A DNA stretch of 7,057 bases from Chloroflexia bacterium. Lineage in GTDB: Bacteria > Chloroflexota > Chloroflexia > Thermomicrobiales > UBA6265. Both the position numbers and the translations under genes were made by a program. Each line of letters starts with the position of its first letter. Within the stretch, counting starts at the first letter, position 1. Below are positions 1 through 5,474 of this stretch, piece by piece. The stretch is from NCBI GenBank assembly GCA_030430125.1, contig JAUIGA010000179.1, forward strand, positions 1-7,057, read 5' to 3'. The notes beneath the pieces were generated by a model. It saw only the letters and a list, made by a program, of their open reading frames with translations, was not told where the DNA came from and did not search any database.

Positions 1-286
1 CGTCCGTGTCGTCCGTCGCGTCGGTGTCATCCGTCGCGTCAACGTCGTCGACTGCATCGGTGTCATCGGTCGCGTCGGTGTCATCCGTCGCGTCGGTGTC
101 GTCGACCGCGTCCGTGTCGTCCGTCGCGTCGGTGTCATCCGTCGCGTCGGTGTCGTCGACCGCGTCCGTGTCGTCCGTCGCGTCGATGTCGTCGACCGCG
201 TCAACGTCGTCGACTGCATCGGTGTCATCGGTCGCGTCGACCGAATCGTCCACGGCGTCGGTATCGTCCGTCGCGTCCGTGTCATC
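1..286 (-). repeat. In-frame 18-bp tandem repeat array (acidic hexapeptide)
   Basis: About 15 degenerate 18-bp units lie head to tail inside the coding region above; each encodes Asp-Asp-(Thr/Val/Ile)-Asp-Ala-(Thr/Val). One extra codon near 240-250 makes a seven-residue unit but keeps the frame. There is higher-order structure: bases 35-77 and 197-239 are identical over 43 bp, nine units apart, and blocks around 109-180 repeat with a three-unit (54-bp) period. The array continues past the left edge, so its full size is unknown. Unit length is a multiple of three, so copy-number change would alter protein length without a frameshift. Confidence 0.9.
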
Positions 287-505
287 GCCATCGTCGGCGC
301 CATCCAGCGGCTCTATCCGGAATATGGCCCCGTCCCGCGGTGCGCCCGTCTGGTCTACAACCAGAAGCTCAAGCTGCCCGCCGTCGCCCCCATCATCGGT
401 ACCCTGACCCGAGGCAACGATCGGCCCCAACATCACGAAGTGGGCGACCATGAGGCATGACGCCAGCACCCGTATGAATACCGACGATCGCCTGAATATC
501 GACAT
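1..505 (-). CDS. Exported acidic repeat protein, N-terminal part (runs off left edge)
   Basis: The gene starts at an ATG (505-503) with a very strong Shine-Dalgarno, GGAGGAGG, at 515-508. The first 168 residues are visible and no stop is reached. Residues 1-31 look like a signal peptide: Arg5, Arg6 and Arg12, then a hydrophobic stretch from about residue 13 to 31. A LASC sequence at 14-17 resembles a lipobox but lies too early in the hydrophobic region, so signal peptidase I cleavage near residues 32-34 seems likelier. Residues 44-68 (LELLVVDQTGAPRDGAIFRI) resemble the opening strands of a prealbumin-like/SpaA (Cna-B type) domain. From about residue 70 the protein becomes an Asp-rich repeat of six residues, DATDDT or DAVDDT, repeated about 15 times with one seven-residue unit. 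Such acidic repeats often act as extended stalks or bind divalent cations; here that is inference. The nearest gene upstream on the strand is the HTTM gene, 595 bp away. The function is unknown. Confidence 0.75.
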   Translation of the reverse strand, partial: MSIFRRSSVFIRVLASCLMVAHFVMLGPIVASGQGTDDGGDGGQLELLVVDQTGAPRDGAIFRIEPLDGADDGDDTDATDDTDAVDDSVDATDDTDAVDDVDAVDDIDATDDTDAVDDTDATDDTDATDDTDAVDDTDATDDTDATDDTDAVDDVDATDDTDATDDTD

Positions 506-623
506 ATCCTCCTCCAGTCCCTGGCGCTATCGTGTGCACCGAATCCGTCGCGCAGCTGCCGCGTCAAACAGCGACGTCGATCTCGGAGAACACCGACGAC
601 AGCCACATCTTTGGCAGGCTACA

Positions 624-755
624 TTAGGAATCCTAACTAGTACGACGGCTTAATGGAATACAGTACCTGCCGTACGAATGTCCTAGACCTGTAGTACTGT
701 GTTGTCTGATTTTCTTCTGAGACGTTTGTGCTGGTTCATTAGTACCAGTAACTGG
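624..755. promoter_or_regulatory. Cluster of small inverted repeats, possible operator region
   Basis: The stretch holds TTAGGA-A-TCCTAA (624-636), ACAGTAC (660-666) facing GTACTGT (694-700), CTGGT (731-735) facing ACCAG (744-748), and CCAGT-A-ACTGG (745-755). The tetramer GTAC occurs at 640, 663, 672, 694 and 742, far more often than expected by chance in about 105 bp. The cluster lies 120-250 bp upstream of the repeat-protein start in AT-richer DNA, where a promoter and regulator sites would be expected. No individual site is recognised. Confidence 0.3.
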
Positions 756-913
756 ATCGACAGGGAGACCTTCGGCCCATGCCGATAATCCTGTTACAGG
801 TCAACATAGCTATACGCATGTGACTCGTGACAGTGCCGGCCGGGCGGCATCATCACCAACATCCGCCCACGGGGCGATTCTGCGGTGCTTCGCCCGGATG
901 CACCGGCTCAAAC

Positions 914-946
914 ACCGAAGACCGGTCAGGTGTGCCGGTCTTCGGT
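914..946 (-). terminator. Strong hairpin, probable terminator of the HTTM transcription unit
   Basis: ACCGAAGACCGG at 914-925 is the exact reverse complement of CCGGTCTTCGGT at 935-946, giving a 12-bp perfect stem with a 9-nt loop. It lies 155 bp past the HTTM stop codon on the strand being transcribed. The minus-strand tail is only GTTTG, so a classical U-tract is missing. It may act as a weak intrinsic terminator, a Rho-assisted stop or a 3'-end stabiliser. Confidence 0.5.
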
Positions 947-1100
947 CCTGCTTCTTTCGGGTTTGGGAGCAATTCGCCGGCCAGATGGTCGATGGCCGCA
1001 CGCGTCGACCGGTCCGTGCCCTGGATCGGATCAGGAACAGATCGACAGCGAGTGTCGCGTCACGATCCCAAAGAGGCTCGCGATCCGGACACGATCACGA

Positions 1101-2849
1101 TCAGACGCATCGGAACTGGGAGAGCACGTTGCGACGCACCGGAGCCTCGTCGCCGTCCAGCACAGTGGACTGGCGCATCCGGTAGATCTGGACCCCCTCA
1201 AGCGCGACATCGCCGCCGTAGTGCGCGTTCCATGTCCGGCAGGTGTAGGCGGCGAACGCGCGGCGCTCGTCCTGCTTCGATTCACGCGTAAGCGCGGTGA
1301 GGTACTTCCGCCAGTACTTGTCGGTGTAGTACTCGCCCACGATGTCGTCCGGCTGCTCCCAGGAGAGCGGCGGCACCTTCGCGAGGTCCTGATGCACGAT
1401 CGGCGTCAACACGTCGATCTCCCGGCCGTCCGCGAGCACCCCACGCACCACGATCCAGACGGTTGCCTTCGACGGCGCCGGCGCGAACATGTTCCACGAC
1501 TGGTACAGCCCGGTCCCGTAGGCGAACGGGCGCGTCTCGGCAGGCATGGTGAACGCCGACACGGTCGCGACGTTCCACAACAGCACGAACACGATGCAGA
1601 ACGCCATGAAGAGGTTGGTGATCGGCAGCGATCGCACCACCCGAGGCGGCTCGTCGTCCTCGACCGGAGCTGGCGGCTCCGGAGGCGATTCGGCGCTCGA
1701 CCCGGCGTCACGATGCCCGGAGTAGCCCGGATCACCCGTGTGTACCGTGGTCGCCAGCTGCAGCGAGCCGCCGACCGCGAACGCCGGTTGCACGCGCTCA
1801 CGCGCCACGCCGGCGAATCGCTCCAGCCGTCGCGGCAACTGGTCGAGCCAGCCGGACAACCGCGGCGACACCCGTCGCAACGCGGTATCCCAGAACCACG
1901 TCGGGAGCACGCTGGTCATGCACAACGCGCTGATCCACGGGAACAGCCCAACATCCATGGTCAGGAAGATCCCCGCGTGGAACATCATGATCGATGCCAC
2001 GGCCAGGGTTCGCGACTGCCCGTTGAACCACGGCAGGAACAGCAGGACCGGCACCAGGAATTCCAGCGCCAGGCTGCCGTGGGTGAACACCCGCAGCAGC
2101 TCGGGAAACTGCGACAGGTACTCACCGAACGGCTTGGTGACGTGATGCGCGTGCAGCGCATACTCCAGCGCCGTACCATCCGTCCGCCATTCCGGACTCG
2201 ACTTCAGGATGGCGGTGAACACGTAAAGACTGGCGATCTGAACGTAGAGCCCCACGGTCGCCAGGGAGAGAAACCGATAGTCCAGCCGCCGCCGGTCCAG
2301 GCCGCTGCGCACGCTGTCGAGCGACCAGACCTGCCCCAGCGGCAGGAACATCATCCAGAACAGCAACACCCGCAGGAAGGTGTCGGCGCCGCTGAGCACC
2401 AGCGGGTTGCGGACCTGCAGCGAGGTGATCATTACCCAGACGATCACGCTCATGGTCCGCGTGCGATACCCCAGCGCCAACCCAACCGCGGCCGCGGCGG
2501 TTATCACCAGGCAGACCATCTGGAACGCGTACAGGTCGTTGATGAGGTTGACCGACCATCGCCACCGCACGAACGAATCGAGCAGCAGCGACCGGGGCAG
2601 CACGCCCTCATCGGTATAGTGGACCCGCAGGTTGCCCACCCGGTTGAGCACGTCGACGAAGACGACGACCGCCATCACGATGCGGAACAGGGCGAGGGAC
2701 CGCAGATCCGCGCTGAAGACCGCCCCGATACGGGTGTTCTCCCACCGCCGCAGCTGCCACCAGCGCGGCGTCGACGTCCCGTCGTCGTTGCGGGTTCCGA
2801 CCGAAAAGGCTCGCGCTCCGGATTCCACCGCGGATCTGACCTGCTTCAT
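1101..2849 (-). CDS. HTTM domain (vitamin K-dependent gamma-carboxylase-like) membrane protein
   Basis: A 582-residue integral membrane protein. The frame is open further upstream to 3002, but the ATG at 2849-2847 has an ideal GGAGG six bases before it, and the longer version would overlap the preceding gene. Residues about 45-325 match the HTTM family: hydrophobic spans near 51-67, 109-127, 133-146, 155-172, 195-214, 260-275 and 281-318, with family-like segments GADTFLRVLLFWMMFLPLG (154-172), a following WSLD, WRTDGTALEY (221-230) and LEFLVPVLLFLPW (262-274). A charged, Pro-rich linker follows (about 325-408), then another span (411-431) and a C-terminal extramembrane region opening with YQSWNMFAPAP (449-459), an arrangement known from bacterial HTTM proteins. 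HTTM proteins are homologous to vitamin K-dependent gamma-carboxylase, but the reaction of bacterial members is mostly unknown and carboxylation cannot be assumed here. The start lies 52 bp after the upstream exported-protein gene, suggesting cotranscription. Confidence 0.93.
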   Translation of the reverse strand: MKQVRSAVESGARAFSVGTRNDDGTSTPRWWQLRRWENTRIGAVFSADLRSLALFRIVMAVVVFVDVLNRVGNLRVHYTDEGVLPRSLLLDSFVRWRWSVNLINDLYAFQMVCLVITAAAAVGLALGYRTRTMSVIVWVMITSLQVRNPLVLSGADTFLRVLLFWMMFLPLGQVWSLDSVRSGLDRRRLDYRFLSLATVGLYVQIASLYVFTAILKSSPEWRTDGTALEYALHAHHVTKPFGEYLSQFPELLRVFTHGSLALEFLVPVLLFLPWFNGQSRTLAVASIMMFHAGIFLTMDVGLFPWISALCMTSVLPTWFWDTALRRVSPRLSGWLDQLPRRLERFAGVARERVQPAFAVGGSLQLATTVHTGDPGYSGHRDAGSSAESPPEPPAPVEDDEPPRVVRSLPITNLFMAFCIVFVLLWNVATVSAFTMPAETRPFAYGTGLYQSWNMFAPAPSKATVWIVVRGVLADGREIDVLTPIVHQDLAKVPPLSWEQPDDIVGEYYTDKYWRKYLTALTRESKQDERRAFAAYTCRTWNAHYGGDVALEGVQIYRMRQSTVLDGDEAPVRRNVLSQFRCV

Positions 2850-2860
2850 CCCTGTCCTCC
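2850..2860 (-). promoter_or_regulatory. Shine-Dalgarno fixing the HTTM start
   Basis: On the minus strand GGAGG (2860-2856) is followed by a six-base spacer and the ATG at 2849. It is the reason for choosing this start over the upstream ATG at 3002, which lies inside the preceding gene. Confidence 0.75.
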
Positions 2861-2901
2861 GGCCCCGTGGCGCGTGTCCGCCGAACGCACCTGCTCCGCG
2901 A

Positions 2902-3495
2902 TCATATTCCGCCTTCGGCATCGGCCTGCTCGTCGACTGGCTCCTGCGGGTTATCCAGCACGTCATCCGCCACGACGGTCGGCTCGGCCGTCTCGCCGGC
3001 ATCCTCGCCCAACCCCGGCGCGTCGCCAGCCATCATCAGGAACACGACGACCGAAACGGTACCGGCATCCTCGTCATCGGCGGCCACCACCGCGACCCCG
3101 GCCAGCTCCCCGGTATCCGTCGAGAACAGGCCGCTTACGACGCGGTCGGTGTCCGGATCGCCCTGCACGACGCCACAGGCGATCATGGCGGCAAGCTCGC
3201 CGTCCGACCGCTCGATCACGACCACGTGCGGCTCGGTCACGATGTCCGCATACGCCACGTCGACACTGGCCGCGAAGGACAACGGCATCACGCCATCCTG
3301 CCCACCTGCCTCCGGCGTCGCGTCCGGCATGTCCACGATCGGGCGCAGGTCCGGCGTTTCGCAATCGCCCTCGGACACCCGCGCCGCCAGCGAGCCTTCC
3401 GGCTCAGACTGCGCCAGGGAGCCGGCAACCGGCACCGCCGCGATCAGGAGCACAAAAAGCCAGGCTGTCAAAAGGAAGGGTCGTCGTTTCGTCAT
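2902..3495 (-). CDS. Small exported protein of unknown function
   Basis: A 197-residue protein. The ATG at 3495 gives a clean signal peptide (TKRRP, a hydrophobic core at residues 7-24, likely cleavage after SLA near residue 28) and sits 8 bases after GGGGA. An in-frame ATG two codons upstream (3501) and one at 3549 are possible but less well placed. The mature part has one compact region (about 70-157): HVVVIERSDGELAAMIACGV (90-109), then SGLFSTDTGELAGVAVV (121-137) and a hydrophobic strand ending VVVFLMMAG. The pattern of a Cys-Gly after a strand, then a Gly-rich 'G..aGvAvv' step, is one I associate with secreted Chloroflexota proteins; I cannot name a domain. Two cysteines (45 and 107) could form a disulfide. 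The C-terminal 40 residues are strongly acidic. The close spacing to the HTTM gene suggests a shared transcript and possibly a partnership. Confidence 0.82.
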   Translation of the reverse strand: MTKRRPFLLTAWLFVLLIAAVPVAGSLAQSEPEGSLAARVSEGDCETPDLRPIVDMPDATPEAGGQDGVMPLSFAASVDVAYADIVTEPHVVVIERSDGELAAMIACGVVQGDPDTDRVVSGLFSTDTGELAGVAVVAADDEDAGTVSVVVFLMMAGDAPGLGEDAGETAEPTVVADDVLDNPQEPVDEQADAEGGI

Positions 3496-3620
3496 TGCCA
3501 TCGTCCCCGGCGCGGATACCAGCCATGAGGTGGGGTCATTGTGACACAACGGTGCAAACGCGCAGCCGTTGCGACAAACGCGTCTAATGGGTGTGCCGTT
3601 GATTGGGAATACACCGCGCC

Positions 3621-4076
3621 TCAGCGCTCCAGCCGAGCAACCCTGCCGTGCGAAATCGCCACGCGAAGCATCGCACGGATATCCTGCCGCGCACCCAACG
3701 GCAGCGCGGGATCGGCCAGCAATGCCGCAATCTGCACCAGGTCGGGATCGTCCCAGGTATCGGAGCGATACCCGCAGGCCGCCAGCAGCCGGTCGCGGTC
3801 AGCCATCGGCAGCGCCATCGCATCGGCCAGCTGCACGACCGTCTCCCGTTCCGGCTCGCGGGTGCCTTGTTCCAGCCGCGTGATCGTGCTGGGATCGAGT
3901 CCGGCGCGTTTGGCCAGATCCGCCTTGGACCAGCTCCGCGCCATCCGCAACGCCTCCAGGAGCCGCGGGAACGTCACCGCCCCGGGATGCGCGACCGTCG
4001 TGGCCAGCACTTCGTCCCCCGGTGCAGCCACACCCGGGGAGGGCAGCTCGCCCTGCTGAATGACCTGATCCTCCAC
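3621..4076 (-). CDS. XRE-family helix-turn-helix regulator
   Basis: A 151-residue cytosolic DNA-binding protein. Residues about 39-90 form a Cro/C1-type helix-turn-helix: LLEALRMARSWSKADLAKRA, then GLDPSTITRLEQGTREPERE and VVQLADAMAL. The turn, the recognition helix with STITRLEQG and the C-terminal helices are all typical. After the domain comes RDRLLAACGYRS and a helical tail (DLVQIAALLADPALP) often seen behind such domains. I chose the GTG at 4076 because GGAGG (4086-4082) lies five bases before it; the frame is open to a TTG at 4118 that has no ribosome binding site. The first 35 residues are low in recognisable features. It is the first of three same-strand genes; the next starts about 125 bp downstream. 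It may control that unit, itself or both, but no matching operator is identified. Confidence 0.88.
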   Translation of the reverse strand: MEDQVIQQGELPSPGVAAPGDEVLATTVAHPGAVTFPRLLEALRMARSWSKADLAKRAGLDPSTITRLEQGTREPERETVVQLADAMALPMADRDRLLAACGYRSDTWDDPDLVQIAALLADPALPLGARQDIRAMLRVAISHGRVARLER

Positions 4077-4352
4077 CACACCCTCCACCAGCGTCGCCAG
4101 CACGCATCGTTGTTGCAAGCATACCGGAACCCGGCAACTGACCGGAGCTCCCCCAGCCGATCGCCCAGCGACGCGACGCGCAACCTCCGATTTCCGCCCG
4201 CACCGGCTCGCTCCGACGGTACGCTTCGCCCGGGAACCCGGCTCGCTTGCTACACTGCCTCAACACGCTGGCGACGACGGGAACCGAGGTGCGCCCAATC
4301 TATGTTGTCGCACCCTACTACTCCAATTTAGACAGCGCGGGAGCACGGAATC
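4077..4352. other. Divergent intergenic region between regulator and acetyltransferase
   Basis: The 276 bp separate genes transcribed away from each other, so both promoters should be here. Only a weak candidate is visible for the rightward gene (4305-4333). Toward the regulator, the Shine-Dalgarno GGAGGG at 4086-4081 is clear but no -10 stands out. The minus-strand frame that covers much of this stretch overlaps the regulator out of frame and is not a gene. Confidence 0.5.
4305..4333 (+). promoter_or_regulatory. Weak promoter candidate for the acetyltransferase
   Basis: TTGTCG (4305-4310) and TTAGAC (4328-4333) are 17 bp apart, in a local AT-richer patch 20-50 bp before the start codon. The -35 matches the consensus at four of six bases but the -10 matches poorly, so the assignment rests on position and spacing. 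Confidence 0.2.
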
Positions 4353-4937
4353 ATGGCGAAATACTGGGACGGCAGGAGGATCCGCCTGCGCGGCATCGAG
4401 CCAGGCGACGAAGCGGCGCACTTCCGTGTCAACCAGGAGGATGACATCTCCCGGTTCCAGTGGGTGATGTACCCGCCGGTGTCGCGCGCCGCCACGCGCA
4501 AGTGGTCGGAGGAGGCCGCCGTCGCGCGCCTGGAGGGGTTTCCCCTGTCGAACCACGAGTTCACCGCGCAGATGGAAACGCTCGCCGATGGCGTGCTTGT
4601 CGGCAGCATTGCCACGCACCACGCCGACCCGAGAGCCGGCGTGTTCAGCTATGGCCTTCACGTCGAGGAGGAGTTTCGCGGCCACGGGTATGCGAGCGAG
4701 GCGATCTGCCTGATCCTCCGCTACTACTTCCAGGAGTTGCGCTACCAGAAGTGCAACGTCGAGGTGATGGCGATCAACGTGCCGTCACAGAAGCTGCACG
4801 AGGCGCTCGGCTTTCAATTGGAGGGACGCCGCCGGCGGGTGGTCTACACCCACGGCGAACACAGCGACATGATCGAGTACGGCATCACCATCGAGGAATT
4901 CCGCGACCTCCACCCGGACTACTGGCGACGAGAATAG
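4353..4937 (+). CDS. GNAT acetyltransferase, RimJ/RimL type
   Basis: A complete 194-residue GNAT-fold enzyme expected to transfer an acetyl group from acetyl-CoA to an amine; the substrate is unknown. The N-terminus (GRRIRLRGIEPGDEAAHFRV) is the usual first strand and helix. Residues 97-116 hold strand 4 and the acetyl-CoA pyrophosphate loop, FRGHGYASEA (108-117), fitting the R/Q-x-x-G-x-G/A signature (R109, G112). The motif B region follows: NVEVMAINVPSQKLHEALGF (135-154), with Asn142, Ser145 and the LHEALGF turn, then EGRRRRVVYTHGEHSDMIEYGI, the last strands typical of the RimJ/RimL/SpeG group. Its length fits the family. The ATG at 4353 is preceded by GGGAG (nine-base spacer). The gene is transcribed alone, divergent from the XRE regulator and convergent with the exported-protein gene to its right. 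Ribosomal protein N-terminus, polyamine or small-molecule amine are all possible acceptors. Confidence 0.95.
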   Translation: MAKYWDGRRIRLRGIEPGDEAAHFRVNQEDDISRFQWVMYPPVSRAATRKWSEEAAVARLEGFPLSNHEFTAQMETLADGVLVGSIATHHADPRAGVFSYGLHVEEEFRGHGYASEAICLILRYYFQELRYQKCNVEVMAINVPSQKLHEALGFQLEGRRRRVVYTHGEHSDMIEYGITIEEFRDLHPDYWRRE

Positions 4938-4982
4938 GCGGACACACCATGCATGCCACCGATGGCGGGCCGGCATGCGCCC

Positions 4983-5227
4983 ATGATGACGACGGCCATG
5001 ACGGACCGCGTGCAGGCCCGGGCCGCAGTGCCCGGGCGCGTCGGTTGGGGTCTGGTGACGAGCCTGGAAACCGACGACATGGTTCTCGCCAACCGACGTG
5101 GGGCGAACGCTCGACCCGAAAGTCTGTAGCGGAGGGCTTGGCCGCGCTACCGGCGCGATTGGGTATCAACGCCGGCGCGGCCAATGCCCTCCTGACCCAC
5201 TTCGGCGCGACCACCTCGCGCGTGTTG
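4983..5227 (+). pseudogene. Possible relic of an ERCC4/helix-hairpin-helix nuclease gene
   Basis: In one frame (4983-5129) the translation includes VGWGLVTSLETDDMVLANRR before a stop. In the next frame (5120-5227) it includes EGLAALPARLGINAGAANAL followed by LTHFGATTSRVL. The second stretch resembles the helix-hairpin-helix of XPF/Hef-type nucleases (an L..LPGIG..tA..LL.HFGS pattern). The first loosely resembles the start of an ERCC4 fold (L..GDyvls.R). Order and direction agree with one gene that has lost its middle and acquired a frameshift. No start or ribosome binding site is evident. This is a resemblance by eye in GC-rich DNA and could be chance. Confidence 0.22.
5016..5037. terminator. 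GC-rich hairpin between convergent genes
   Basis: The palindromic octamer GCCCGGGC occurs at 5016-5023 and again at 5030-5037, separated by CGCAGT, so an 8-bp all-GC stem with a six-base loop can form on either strand. It is 79 bp past the acetyltransferase stop. No T-run follows on either strand, so termination is only one possibility. Confidence 0.25.
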
Positions 5228-5474
5228 CCGTGTTTGACGACAGGACGCCATTGCCGGCTGCGATCCATTCGATGGGCAGCGTTGGATGCGCCGGCAAGGA
5301 CGTCCGCTACAGGCAGGGACGCCCCTGGGTACACAAGCCCCATCACGCCGATTCGCATTGTCGCTCACGACAACGTTTCGTCATCGCCCAGCAGCCCATC
5401 TGGTGGTCACCTATTGCGGCGACGGCACGGACTCTCCCTGCCGGTGGGTGCGGTGGGCAGCAACTCCGGCCGCG

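Larger units (their letters stand above)
506..1100. other. Gene-free stretch between HTTM gene and repeat-protein gene
   Basis: No reading frame here has a ribosome binding site plus recognisable protein features. Bases 506-605 are GC-rich leader next to the repeat-protein start. Bases 606-760 drop to roughly 44% G+C and hold a cluster of small inverted repeats. Bases 760-913 show nothing recognisable. Bases 914-946 form a strong hairpin. Bases 947-1100 lie just downstream of the HTTM stop codon and show nothing clear. I could not find a convincing -35/-10 pair on the minus strand for the repeat-protein gene, although its promoter should be here. Confidence 0.6.
4938..5474. other. Gene-poor convergent region
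   Basis: The 537 bp lie between two convergent genes. Frames are open in several directions, as expected at this GC content, but none has a ribosome binding site and a plausible full-length protein. Inverted repeats are present at 4951-4978 and 5016-5037. Two peptide stretches at 4983-5129 and 5120-5227, in different plus-strand frames, look more protein-like than the rest and may be remains of a decayed gene. Bases 5240-5474 show nothing recognisable. Confidence 0.55.

Noticed and set aside
1..286. CRISPR-like array
   Set aside because: The units are contiguous 18-bp tandem repeats without spacers and lie inside an open reading frame.
6..407. Plus-strand Ser/Val/Ala repeat protein (SSVASV units)
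   Set aside because: It is the complement of the acidic repeat gene. The minus-strand reading has a signal peptide and a strong Shine-Dalgarno; the plus reading has neither.
885..3587. Plus-strand open frame of 900 codons
   Set aside because: It is antisense to the HTTM gene and the small exported-protein gene. Its translation is a string of Arg, His, Pro and Gln with no fold-like pattern, as expected opposite GC-rich coding DNA.
3799..4266. Minus-strand frame of 155 codons overlapping the regulator
   Set aside because: It overlaps the XRE gene in another frame, and its Gly/Arg-rich translation has no recognisable pattern.
4951..4978. GCATGCC/GGCATGC inverted repeat just after the acetyltransferase stop, as a terminator
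   Set aside because: There are only seven paired bases around a 14-base loop and no T-run follows, so it is too weak to call.
4885..5358. Minus-strand frame of 157 codons in the convergent region
   Set aside because: It runs into the antisense of the acetyltransferase end, has no clear ribosome binding site, and its second half is a Pro/Arg/Ser-rich string typical of noise.
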